This document shows positions 42,401-49,775 of a DNA stretch of 64,000 nucleotides, one piece after another. The position numbers and the translations under genes are program-made. The notes below the pieces were generated by a model that was not told the DNA's origin, ran no database searches, and was given only the letters and a program-made list of their open reading frames with translations. Source of the DNA: Streptomyces sp. CBMA152 (lineage in GTDB: Bacteria; Actinomycetota; Actinomycetes; Streptomycetales; Streptomycetaceae); assembly GCF_014596475.1 (NCBI RefSeq), contig NZ_MECJ01000025.1, positions 124,001 through 188,000 on the forward strand, in the 5' to 3' direction. Within the stretch, counting starts at the first letter, position 1. Each line of letters starts with the position of its first letter.

Positions 42401-43993
42401 GGCCGTCTTCTCGGCAGCCTCCGCCTTGGCCTGGGCGGCCTTGGCCTTGGTCGCGTTCTCGGCGGCCTTGGTGGCCTGAAGAGCGGCACCGTCGGCAGCG
42501 GCCTTGGCCTGGGATGCCGCCTCCTCTGCCGCCTTCCTCCTGAACTCCGCCTTGGACGCGTGTGCCTGCGTCATGGCCAGGGCATTCAGTGTCTTGCCGT
42601 CCGCAACCGACGCACGGGTCGCGTTCATCGCGGTCTCCGTGGCCTTGGAGGCGGCCAGGGCTGCGGCTGCCGACGCCTTGGTGATCTGGGCGGCCTGCTG
42701 CGCGTACATCAGGCCCCGGCCACGCGGTAGCCCGGCGGCGTCGGCGACGGCGTAGGCGGCCTGCTGGGCCGCATCCACCTTGGCTGCTTGGGTCTTTGCG
42801 TCCAAGGCTGCCCGTGAGGCGACGAACACCCGGCCGGTTGCGCGGGCCTGGGCGTTGCCGATACGTCTTTTGACCTCGGCGAATTGGTCCGCCTTGGGGT
42901 AGTCGTGATTCGTGTTCGGATCCTGCCCGGTCCAATAAGCCTGCCAGTACGTCAGTCGACTCGCGATCCTCGACTGAGCAATGGCCTCACCCATCGCCTG
43001 CGCGGCCACCTGAAGATTCTTATTGGCCTTGGCCTCGGCGTCGAGGATGTCGTCGCTCTGGCCCTTCTGGCCGGATATCTCCGCCTGCCATTCGGTGGAC
43101 GCGATGGTCAGCTCAGGACCGAGAACCTTGTGCGGGTCGGGCGGGTTCGTGCTGGTGCAGGAGGCAAAGCGCGCCTTGAGGTTTTCGACGTCGATCCGGA
43201 ACTCCAGCGAGCCCGGGTCAGGCGCAGTGGTAGGGAATCCGCCGTTCTGCAGGAAGATGCGGATGTCGTCCGCGTGATACTTGGGATTGATTGTCGAATC
43301 CGACATCTTCCCTTCCCAAGCAGCCCGATCGTCATAGTTGTCCGAGGACTCGGGGTAGTATCGCGCCTTGGCGATCTGAGTTGCCGCCTCGACAGATTCC
43401 TTGCTCGCCAGTGCAGCAGGATCCGAGTAGAAGTCTGACTGGTTCGCCCAGAACTGCGCTGCGAGCCAGCCACCATAACCGGTCTCGCTGAAGACAGTAT
43501 CCAGGCGATCGGTCGGGTAGTTCGGCGTCCAGTCATTCCAGTTGAAGCTCACCTCCTTCGACCAGGCGGTGTAGCGGCTATCTGCATCGAGCAAATTGCC
43601 GTTGACCTCAGCCATTTTGACATCGGACCACTTCTGGTCCTTGTCGAACGCCAAGCTGAGCGGGGTGTGGTCCCAGAAGTTCGGGGCCGCAGCGGCATGC
43701 AACTCGGCATCGGTGCCGTGGAGGCCGGCCCGCGCCACCGCCTTCATCTCGGCGCCGCCCTTGCGCAGGACGAAGCCGAGCCTGCACTGGTCCTCACGGA
43801 CCTGTGCCGCCGCGTTGAGATCGAATTGGTCAGGTGCGTCCGAGCTCGCTGCGGCCGAGTGGATGGCCGGGAGGGGTTGCACTCCACTGCCGGAGACAGT
43901 GACAGCCACCGAAGTGGCCAAGGCCGTGGCGGCTGCCAGTTTCGACCATTTGCCGAGGCGTCGGCGTCTGGTCCAGGGTGCGTTGATACGCAT
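39500..43993 (-). CDS. Secreted polymorphic toxin: ALF-like N-terminus, Ala-rich coiled coil, HINT domain, RNase A-like toxin
   Basis: 1,497 residues; ATG 43993 after AGAAGG. Twin-Arg-rich signal region (about 1-50). N-domain (about 55-400) with an ALF-like motif (MKAVARAGLHGTDAELHAAA). Residues about 400-1050 are an extremely Ala/Lys/Asp/Glu-rich coiled coil. A Cys-containing pre-toxin region (about 1070-1200) follows. The HINT (intein-like) domain spans Cys1202 (CTRNSFPEHTRVLMADGSHR) to VLVHNC1348, with His1275 in STAGHRVYV. The C-terminal 149 residues (GAHTILDHV ... KPGYIVYTSYPLR) match the CdiA C-terminal bacterial RNase A-like family (RNAse_A_bac); His1361 and His1366 are candidate catalytic residues. 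HINT is expected to cut itself and release the RNase. The tip is low in G+C. Confidence 0.88.
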   Translation of the reverse strand: MRINAPWTRRRRLGKWSKLAAATALATSVAVTVSGSGVQPLPAIHSAAASSDAPDQFDLNAAAQVREDQCRLGFVLRKGGAEMKAVARAGLHGTDAELHAAAAPNFWDHTPLSLAFDKDQKWSDVKMAEVNGNLLDADSRYTAWSKEVSFNWNDWTPNYPTDRLDTVFSETGYGGWLAAQFWANQSDFYSDPAALASKESVEAATQIAKARYYPESSDNYDDRAAWEGKMSDSTINPKYHADDIRIFLQNGGFPTTAPDPGSLEFRIDVENLKARFASCTSTNPPDPHKVLGPELTIASTEWQAEISGQKGQSDDILDAEAKANKNLQVAAQAMGEAIAQSRIASRLTYWQAYWTGQDPNTNHDYPKADQFAEVKRRIGNAQARATGRVFVASRAALDAKTQAAKVDAAQQAAYAVADAAGLPRGRGLMYAQQAAQITKASAAAALAASKATETAMNATRASVADGKTLNALAMTQAHASKAEFRRKAAEEAASQAKAAADGAALQATKAAENATKAKAAQAKAEAAEKTAKDAAADAKAKRATAETERDNAKAQKEIAATEQAKAAAADKQAQGQRDIAASKLSEAQAAGKTAADKKDAAVAAEGKAATARNNAAEAESNRDVLSAKADALEAKADADDSTDAAQASRDAATRARTAANEATTAATNARAAADDATSAAANAREAATKAEAAAARSKAASDAAQRDVAVTHAAVTKAHAAAADAIEASEAAAQNVRAAKALADTAQARAAEAKADAAIARTEANAAGGTSIQAAGFAYATAQASLAARDSAAQVVQPANDAIELGSPYKETDSSAGLAVLTGQAAKTAAEQQQAVAKAKADQAAKAAADAAKLAAQADADAKAAVTAAAQAADSAAQALLSLAKAQASAKEAADAAKAAKKAEANTIEYDRQATADAAAALSASTEASGYASDARSSADAAEQSASSARKAASDAESDASTARGVADKAETDATTAEQAATRAQQDAKDAQDAATRAENQESRRTIDTGGATAVAGMFTKQEVTPLEDPKPLNDCVLGMGNSGCDVKFRMHFKLTIDFYLCNAPDAGADVSAATCPADAIVWLGRNTTERTAEVTKHFSNWDITKIVDKAVLAALWEGLTHDFVECAKGSISGCAWSASWFVPPAKIAEAVDLFRALDASLHTGLGIGDAYKALKVLGLDAEVMAAIEREVLVVEDALTVCTRNSFPEHTRVLMADGSHRPISSLRSGDTVLSTDPDTGESRAERVSSTFKHDTERLVDIAFADGGNLTSTAGHRVYVWDRGWTFASDVHVGDRLRGPESTVRMVSALNDRSSIAPETVYDLTVDAFHTFYVSTEGAKTQDVLVHNCLNLTLHEGDRGAHTILDHVKTTAQRAIQKAKDELLKNPRSPGETGVWADLDTAQRSVDEGFKKWLTGGSPKQNGANQKKLDNWMRKTRADSENPLDLFSFRVTLDDPASLGTVWSHTEESYPAGNSLTITLKRSKHKPGYIVYTSYPLR

Positions 43994-44038
43994 GTGGAAT
44001 CAGCCTTCTGCTGGGTGGGGATAGGGGGAACGCCGCGC

Positions 44039-44950
44039 TCAGAAGAGGGTGTTGAAGCCTTCCCAACCACCGGTGCCGATCTGCACCCGGGGAGCAAAGG
44101 GGGCACTCGGGTTGCCAGTGCCCTTGAACAGCCACAGCGCTCCGGCCTTGTCGCTGGCGATCAAGTCGGCTTTGCCGTCACCGTCGTTGTCGCCGGTGGA
44201 TGCCAGCAGGACGTACTGGTCCCAGCCCTTGCCCACAGTGATGCGGCTCCCCAGAGCCGAGTCCGCCACCGCGTTGCCCGTGCCCGGGTAGATGTAGAGC
44301 GTGCCGTCGGTGCCGCGTGCTATGAGGTCGGCTTTGCCGTCACCGGTGTAGTCGCCCCGGCCGACCAGACGGTCCATTCCGTTCCAGCCACCACTCCCGA
44401 TCCTGATCCTTGCCTCCAACTGCCCGTCGGCACGACCTTGGTAGAGCCAAAGCTGTCCGGCGGCGTCCCGCCCGATCAGATCGGGCTCGGCGGTACCACC
44501 CATGTTCCCCACCGAGACCAGGAGATTGAACATGTCCCAGCCGCCACCGATGAGCTTGGTGTCGTTGCCGCGCTCGGCGGTGTAGTAGAGGTTGCCGTTC
44601 ATCCGGTAGTAGAGGTCATTGCCCGTACCGTTGGCCGACACATTCGCCTGCACGATGGCCGTCATGTCGCCGAACCCACCGCCCATGTCCACCCCGGCAT
44701 TGACGCCGCCGTTGCCCGACGGCTCATAGTCGACGAGATGGCCATTGGTCTTCCGCCCGAACAGCGGGAACATTTGCGGGGTTTGAGCTGGGGGATCGGC
44801 CGCGTTGGGCTTCTGGGCCGCTGTCTCGGCCGTCCGGCCCCCGATGGCTGGAAGGGTCGATCTCGCTACCAACACCGCAACAACGGCTATAGCGAAAGCC
44901 GTCGCGTACACCACCGCCCGGCGGACCGAGCGACTGACTGAACTCAGCAT
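44039..44950 (-). CDS. Secreted/anchored FG-GAP (VCBS-like) repeat protein
   Basis: 303 residues. ATG 44950 is chosen for GAGGAG 12 nt upstream; the open frame continues to 45061. N-terminal signal anchor (about 10-32, AVVYATAFAIAVVAVLVA), a disordered linker, then a beta-propeller-like repeat region with at least three ~50-residue units carrying Ca-binding loops: GDYTGDGKADLIARGTDGTL, GDNDGDGKADLIASDKAG and a degenerate GNMGGTAEPDLIGRDAAGQL. It is first in the operon, 45 bp before the toxin gene. It may be a surface receptor or secretion/adhesion partner of the toxin, which is inference. Confidence 0.85.
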   Translation of the reverse strand: MLSSVSRSVRRAVVYATAFAIAVVAVLVARSTLPAIGGRTAETAAQKPNAADPPAQTPQMFPLFGRKTNGHLVDYEPSGNGGVNAGVDMGGGFGDMTAIVQANVSANGTGNDLYYRMNGNLYYTAERGNDTKLIGGGWDMFNLLVSVGNMGGTAEPDLIGRDAAGQLWLYQGRADGQLEARIRIGSGGWNGMDRLVGRGDYTGDGKADLIARGTDGTLYIYPGTGNAVADSALGSRITVGKGWDQYVLLASTGDNDGDGKADLIASDKAGALWLFKGTGNPSAPFAPRVQIGTGGWEGFNTLF

Positions 44951-45136
44951 GAAGAAAGGGCTCCTCACAGGGGTCACGAGCGCAGACATGCACGTGGGCA
45001 CGCCAAATAGCTCGTTGCCTCCCCCATGAATGCCCCCGCGCCGGGTCCACGACCGCAGCACCCGTCACTCTAGTGAAGGTTGCGAATTTCTGTGAAGGTT
45101 ATTTGAGCCACCTGTGAAGGTAGTGATGAAAATGAG

Positions 45137-45203
45137 ACGACCGTGGCCCGCACCGAGATCGGTGCGGGCCACGGCCTAACTGCGGCTCCCGGATGGGTCT
45201 TTG
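45137..45203. repeat. 67-bp direct repeat, copy 2 (right end of toxin module)
   Basis: Same orientation and length as copy 1 (38626-38692). The single difference is G for T at the palindrome centre (CACCGAGATCGG versus CACCGATATCGG). It lies 12 bp beyond the stop of the surface-protein gene (45216) and on the minus strand forms a strong hairpin, so it doubles as that operon's terminator. Confidence 0.95.
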
Positions 45204-45215
45204 AATGGTGGACGG

Positions 45216-46523
45216 CTACTCGGGGTTGCCGTCCGTGATGTAGTTCTGGAGGCCCGGGACCGTCAGGGTGCCGCCGAACTGGCCGGCCTGGTGGACCGTC
45301 GCGTTGGTGAAGAAGACGTACGGGATGTTCAGCGGGGGCGGGGTCTGCGGGCTGAACGTGATCGGGATGAGGCCGAAGAGGTTGCCCTTCAGCTCCTCCG
45401 TGTACATCGTCACGGTGCCGTTGCGGATCGTCGACTCGGAGCCCGCGCGCGCCTTGACGTGGGCGGTCGTCGGCTTGCCGTTGAGCTCCGGGCCGTACAC
45501 CAGCTGGTGCAGGTTGTCGATGTCCACCGACTTCGCCGTGAACTTGAGGACCTTCTTGACCTTGCCGCCGCCCGTCTTGACCTCGACGATGCCCTCGTAG
45601 TTCAGGCCGCTCAGGGTCAGCTTCGACGTCTTGAGGATCCACGGCTGGTCCGGCAGCAGCGGGACCTCCGACGCGAGCTTCGCGTTGGCGAGCGCCTTCG
45701 GGTCGGCCGTCGGACACGGGAAGGGCTGCTTGGCGCCGTCGGGGACGTTGGTGTCCTTCTTGACGTCCAGGCCCTTCGCACCGGGCGCCAGGTCCTCGAC
45801 CTTCTGGCCCGCCTGGTTGGCCGCGTCACGGATCGCCTGCGCCGCCTGGTCGGTGGCGGTCGTCACGGGCGACTTGGTGGTGGGCTTCTTGGTGGGCGTG
45901 CTCGGCGTCGACGCCTTGGTGGACGGCGTGGTCGTCGGAGCCGTGGACGTAGACGGCTTCGGGGTCACCGGCGTCGACGACTGGCTCGGGTGTACGCCCA
46001 GGATGTCGCCCAGTACGTCCCCCAGCCCCAACGGGTCCAGCGGGTTGGTGGACTTGGTCGGCGTCGGGTCCGAGGTCGGCTTGGTGGCGGGCGCCTGCGA
46101 GGTGGCGGGCTTCGGCTGCGTCTGGGACTGCGTCTTCGCCGCCGACGGGCTCTCGGTGGGAGTCGGCTCGGCGGGCTTCTTGTCCGCCGTCCCGGACGGA
46201 GAAGGCGTCGGCGTGCTCGACTTGCTCGACGACGGGCTCGGCGACTTCGACGGGCTCGCCGACGCGCTCGGCTGGTCGGAGCGGGTCACACACGGGCCGG
46301 GCGCGAACGGGATGTCCGTCTTGTCGTCGGCCATCGCGAGCTTGGGCGTGAGGCTCATCCCGACGAACATGGCCGTCGGCATGGCGGCCAGCGCCATCGC
46401 CTTGCCCGCGGGCATGTGCAGCTTCGTGAAGAGCGACTTCCTCGGGGCCGCATGGCGCGGCCCGCCTCTCTCACGGGAGTTGTCGCCTCCGGTCGAGTTC
46501 AGCTGCGTCTCGTCACCCCGCAC
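45216..46523 (-). CDS. Secreted Ser/Thr/Pro-rich surface protein of the DUF6114/DUF6230 operon
   Basis: 435 residues from GTG 46523 (GGAGG 4 nt upstream); the frame continues upstream, and ATG 46538 is an alternative. N-terminal signal peptide at about 35-60 (KAMALAAMPTAMFVGMSLTP). Then a long low-complexity Ser/Thr/Pro/Lys region (about 75-230; PSPSSSKSSTPTPSPSG), typical of cell-wall-spanning or glycosylated linkers. A folded C-terminal beta-rich domain follows (about 260-435; STIRNGTVTMYTEELKGNLF, GLQNYITDGNPE). It overlaps the DUF6114 stop by 11 nt, so it is translationally coupled. Function unknown. Confidence 0.82.
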   Translation of the reverse strand: MRGDETQLNSTGGDNSRERGGPRHAAPRKSLFTKLHMPAGKAMALAAMPTAMFVGMSLTPKLAMADDKTDIPFAPGPCVTRSDQPSASASPSKSPSPSSSKSSTPTPSPSGTADKKPAEPTPTESPSAAKTQSQTQPKPATSQAPATKPTSDPTPTKSTNPLDPLGLGDVLGDILGVHPSQSSTPVTPKPSTSTAPTTTPSTKASTPSTPTKKPTTKSPVTTATDQAAQAIRDAANQAGQKVEDLAPGAKGLDVKKDTNVPDGAKQPFPCPTADPKALANAKLASEVPLLPDQPWILKTSKLTLSGLNYEGIVEVKTGGGKVKKVLKFTAKSVDIDNLHQLVYGPELNGKPTTAHVKARAGSESTIRNGTVTMYTEELKGNLFGLIPITFSPQTPPPLNIPYVFFTNATVHQAGQFGGTLTVPGLQNYITDGNPE

Positions 46524-47055
46524 TGTTCCTCCCGCCATTGGCGTCGACTGTCGTTTCGGTGACGGCCGTTCCGGACTCCTCCTCGCGCGGGCCGGGGACG
46601 GTCTGACCGTCCGGCTCATCGTCCGAGGGGTCGGCGGCCTTGGCGTGCCGGTCACGCCGCTTCGGCTTCGCCGGCACCCACGACAGCGCGAGGGCGCCGC
46701 CGAACAGGGCGAGCAGGAAGCCCATCAGGAAGCCGCCGATGTTGGCGACGGGCAGGGAGATCAGCGCGAGCAGGATCGCGGCCACGCCGGCAAACACCCG
46801 CACGGGCCGGTGGTACCACATCGTCAGGCCGAGCGTGATGAGCAGTACGCCGATGATCAGCGAACCCGCGCCCGCCGTCGTCGACATGGCCAGCGTGATG
46901 TTCCCGAGGTGGATATTGGCGTACGGGAAGTACGCGATGGGCACCCCGCCCGCCATGGTGAACAGGCCCGCCCAGAACGGACGGCTGCCCCGCCAGGCCC
47001 GGAAACGAAGCCGCCAGTAGGTGAAACCGCGGGAACCGGTGGTCTCGGCGCTCAT
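46513..47055 (-). CDS. DUF6114-family membrane protein
   Basis: 180 residues. Four predicted membrane helices: FWAGLFTMAGGVPIAYFPYA, AGAGSLIIGVLLITLGLTMW, VFAGVAAILLALISLPVANI, GFLMGFLLALFGGALALSWV. The C-terminal tail is charged and acidic. I match it from memory to DUF6114, found in Streptomyces beside DUF6230 genes. The tail may be cytosolic. Middle gene of the three-gene operon; function unknown. Confidence 0.85.
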   Translation of the reverse strand: MSAETTGSRGFTYWRLRFRAWRGSRPFWAGLFTMAGGVPIAYFPYANIHLGNITLAMSTTAGAGSLIIGVLLITLGLTMWYHRPVRVFAGVAAILLALISLPVANIGGFLMGFLLALFGGALALSWVPAKPKRRDRHAKAADPSDDEPDGQTVPGPREEESGTAVTETTVDANGGRNSAG

Positions 47056-47149
47056 GGAAAACAGCTCCCTGGTACCGCTGTTGCTGTGAGAAAGATGGTG
47101 ATACCGGTGGCCGCGGGCGGCGTCCGCCCCCGGCCACCGGAGAGTCCGC

Positions 47150-47803
47150 CTAGTGGGACAACTGGCACTCGTTGGCGCCGGTGGACAGGCGGATCTTGAG
47201 GCCGCTCAGCTTGAAGCTGCCCGCTGTGGTCGCCCACGCACGCTGCTCGACCCGCTTCAGGGTCGCGTGATCGGCGCGCTGCGCGAAACCGTAAGGGTTC
47301 GACTTGGGCGTCGCGTTGCCCTGCATCTTCGTCTTGCCGTTGGTCGTACCCTCGCCGGCCGCGACACCGATGTCGATGTTCTTGAACTCGGCGTCGGTGT
47401 CGAGCTGGGACACATCGAGGTAGATGTTGTCCGCCTTCACCGGCTCGCTGCCGCCGCCCGCGTTGATCGTCATCGTGATGTTGCCGAAGAACGGAACCTT
47501 CGGCGTCACGACGGACTGGCACATGTTGTAGATCTCGGCGTGGCTGAAGCCCGACACCACGACAGGGTGCGCGGCCTTGTTGCCGTCGAGGTCCGTGCCG
47601 GTGGCGATCGACCCGTACTGAAGGAGGTCGTCACCTTCCAACCGGTCCGCCGTCACCTTGAAGTCAACGCCGGAAACACTGAACGACGCCGCGAGGGCAC
47701 CCTGGGCGAGCCCGATGCCTATCGCCGCCGTGGCGGCCACGCTCGGCACCATGACCAGAGCGAACCGCTTCCATCTGGTCCCGCCACGTACTTGGGACTC
47801 CAT
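47150..47803 (-). CDS. DUF6230-family secreted protein
   Basis: 217 residues; ATG 47803 after AAGGAGG. Basic start then hydrophobic segment (ALVMVPSVAATAAIGIGLAQ) ending ALAA: signal peptide about 1-39. The mature part is a beta-rich domain (FSVSGVDFKVTADRLEGDDL; CQSVVTPKVPFFGNITMTIN; closing NECQLSH) with two Cys that could pair. Matches DUF6230 from memory; such genes are sometimes mislabelled cholesterol esterase, for which I see no catalytic motif. First gene of the operon. Confidence 0.85.
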   Translation of the reverse strand: MESQVRGGTRWKRFALVMVPSVAATAAIGIGLAQGALAASFSVSGVDFKVTADRLEGDDLLQYGSIATGTDLDGNKAAHPVVVSGFSHAEIYNMCQSVVTPKVPFFGNITMTINAGGGSEPVKADNIYLDVSQLDTDAEFKNIDIGVAAGEGTTNGKTKMQGNATPKSNPYGFAQRADHATLKRVEQRAWATTAGSFKLSGLKIRLSTGANECQLSH

Positions 47804-48166
47804 GACTTTCCTCCTTCTCGGACGTACATCTCCGGGACGGACCCTCGCAGGCTGTCCAGGGATGGGAGAAGTGCTACGTCCTCGGGAAGGAGAGCGCCCG
47901 AGTCTTCAGGCGCTTACCGCGTCCGAATCACCGGCGATCACCCCCGAGCGACAACCACTGGTCGCGCCTGACGCATCACGCACAACCTGCTGGACAGGCT
48001 CCGCCGTACGGCAGAGACCCCCCTGTCCACGGTCGGCGTCACTGGCCGCCGGCCGACTCGGTGGGGACCCAGGAAACGCGCAGCGCCGAGTGGCTGTCGG
48101 GCTGGTGCGTTATTGGACCGAGCGTGGCCGATCGTTGTCCATTCGGAGGAGGGGCGCAAGGGGGTT

Positions 48167-48184
48167 CGTTACTTGCCAGTAACG
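48167..48184. promoter_or_regulatory. 18-bp palindromic operator candidate
   Basis: CGTTACT-TGCC-AGTAACG, perfect 7-bp arms, typical in size and symmetry for a TetR-family or similar dimeric repressor. It is 364 bp upstream of the DUF6230 operon start. No local regulator is an obvious partner. Confidence 0.45.
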
Positions 48185-48313
48185 GAGGGATAACCGTGGC
48201 GCGACAGCCCGGCATCGCGTGGCCACACTTCGTGCCCCCAAGTCACCGGACAGAAGCGGAAATAGACGTCTCAATGCGGACGTAAGAAGCAGTTCAATTT
48301 ACTGCGAGTAACA

Positions 48314-48351
48314 GCGACCGCGTTTACCAAGTTTTGGTAAAACGCGGTCGC
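48314..48351 (-). terminator. Hairpin with TTACCAA/TTGGTAA core
   Basis: Arms GCGACCGCGTTTACCA and TGGTAAAACGCGGTCGC pair with a single bulge around a short loop. It is 125 bp beyond the stop of the thioredoxin-TPR gene, so it may end that transcript. Confidence 0.55.
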
Positions 48352-48475
48352 CGGATGTCTCCGTGTCGCCAAATCGTCAGCGGCGTACCGCCGGTTCACG
48401 AGTGTCACGCGGGCCGGGCACGTGCGGCGCACATGTGCCGCTCGGCCGATCCACGACCAGCTCAGGACAGGGACG

Positions 48476-49447
48476 TCAGAACAGCACCCGCGCCAGCGCG
48501 CCCCGCGCCGCCGTCACCCGCGGGTCCTCCGCGCCGACGACCTCGAACAGTTCGAGAAGGCGCAGGCGCACCGCGTTGCGGTCCTCGCCCGCCGTGACGC
48601 GGACCGTCTCGACGAGTCGGCCGAACGCGTCCTCGACATGGCCGCCCACCAGATCCAGATCCGCCGCGGCGATCTGCGCGGTGACGTCGGTGGGCTTCTC
48701 CGCCGCGTCCTTGCGGACCTGCGGCACGTCCATCCCCTGGACGCGGCGCAGCAGTTCGGCCTGGGCGAGGCCGAGCTTGGCCTCGGGATGGCCGGGGTCG
48801 TCGGCCAGTACGTTCTTGTACGCCTGGACGGCGCCGGCCAGATCGCCGGAGTCGAGGGCCGTCACGGCCGCTTCGAGCAGGGCGTCGTACGGGCCCGCCG
48901 GGACCGGGGCGTCGGCGACGTCGGTCGCGGACGCGTCGGCGTCGACCGCGATACCGGTGAGGCCGAAGCGCTCCTCCGCGACCTGGATCAGCTGGTCCAG
49001 GGTCTCGCGGATCTGCTGCTCCGGGGCCGCGCCCTGGAAGAGCGGCAGCGCCTGTCCCGCGACCACCGCGAAGACGGCCGGGATCCCCTGGATCCCGAAC
49101 TGCTGCATCAGCATCTGGTTGGCGTCGACATCGATCTTGGCGAGGAGGAAACGGCCGTTGTACTCGACGGCGAGGCGTTCGAGGAGCGGGCCGAGCTGCT
49201 TGCACGGCTCGCACCACTCGGCCCAGAAGTCGATGACGACCGGCACCTCGGCGGAGCGCTGGAGGATGTCGCGCTCGAATCCGGCCTCGTCGACATCGAT
49301 CACGAGGGCCGACGGGGGTACCGCCGCGCTCCCGCCCTGCCGGGCGGCCTCGGCGCGCGCCTGCTCCGCCTTGACCTTGGCCTCACCGGCCGCCTTCACC
49401 GCGGCGAGGTCGACGACGCCGCTCATGGACATGTTCCTAGGCTGCAT
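48476..49447 (-). CDS. Thioredoxin-TPR co-chaperone (CnoX/YbbN-like)
   Basis: 323 residues; ATG 49447 with GGGAGG 9 nt upstream. An N-terminal Ala/Lys-rich helix (about 15-40), a thioredoxin fold (about 48-155) with WCEPC at 78-82 and cis-Pro in GIQGIPAVFAV, then a C-terminal TPR domain (about 190-320: LDSGDLAGAVQAYKNVLADD). The E. coli relative protects chaperone clients during oxidative stress. Both active-site Cys are present, so redox activity is likely. Independent of the trxA at 13615-13950. Confidence 0.92.
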   Translation of the reverse strand: MQPRNMSMSGVVDLAAVKAAGEAKVKAEQARAEAARQGGSAAVPPSALVIDVDEAGFERDILQRSAEVPVVIDFWAEWCEPCKQLGPLLERLAVEYNGRFLLAKIDVDANQMLMQQFGIQGIPAVFAVVAGQALPLFQGAAPEQQIRETLDQLIQVAEERFGLTGIAVDADASATDVADAPVPAGPYDALLEAAVTALDSGDLAGAVQAYKNVLADDPGHPEAKLGLAQAELLRRVQGMDVPQVRKDAAEKPTDVTAQIAAADLDLVGGHVEDAFGRLVETVRVTAGEDRNAVRLRLLELFEVVGAEDPRVTAARGALARVLF

Positions 49448-49560
49448 GCGTACATCCTCCCCCTTCCGCGCACGGCTGTGGTGAATCCGGTGGCAGGATC
49501 CGGGCCCATCCATGGCCCCCCGCCGGTTTGCGAGGCACACGGACGAGCTCGGTCCGGCTC

Positions 49561-49612
49561 GGCACCCGGTCCCCACCCGGTGCCTGGCGGCGTCCGGTCC
49601 CCACCGGACGCC
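49561..49612. repeat. Two tandem hairpins with the same loop
   Basis: GGCACCCGGT-CCCC-ACCCGGTGCC (49561-49584, two mismatched positions) is followed by GGCGTCCGG-TCCCCA-CCGGACGCC (49589-49612, perfect). Both share the CCGGTCCCCACC centre. They lie in the 328-bp divergent gap between the co-chaperone and TetR genes, within the likely leader of the former. Confidence 0.7.
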
Positions 49613-49751
49613 TCATGTGGTTGTCGCTCAATGACCGCTCAAAGTCTTTCGCTACGAGCCGTAGCGTAACTGGAGCGGGTCGACTCCGTCCTCTCGTACG
49701 CCGTGATCTGCCCCACAGCGGGCCCTGTGGCGGAGCCCCTGGCGCATTCCC

Positions 49752-49763
49752 TACCGGCCGGTA
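49752..49763. promoter_or_regulatory. Probable autoregulatory operator of the TetR gene
   Basis: TACCGGCCGGTA, a perfect 12-bp palindrome ending 12 bp before the TetR ATG and overlapping TATGGT, a plausible -10. Repression by its own product is the simplest reading. Confidence 0.5.
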
Positions 49764-49775
49764 TGGTCGTGCGTC

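Larger units (their letters stand above)
47804..48475. other. 672-bp region without a supported gene
   Basis: Between the DUF6230 start and the co-chaperone stop. Short open frames on both strands (47938-48159 minus; 48061-48285 plus) lack ribosome sites and recognisable composition. It contains the palindrome at 48167-48184, the hairpin at 48314-48351, and presumably the operon promoter near 47900. Base composition at 48260-48350 is less GC-rich than the genes around it. Confidence 0.6.

Noticed and set aside
38626..45203. Flanking repeats considered as attachment sites of an integrative element
   Set aside because: No integrase, tRNA target, excisionase or replication gene lies between them; recombination or duplication of a hairpin fits better than site-specific integration.
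47938..48285. Short frames on both strands in the gap before the DUF6230 operon
   Set aside because: No ribosome sites, no recognisable motifs, and mutually overlapping.
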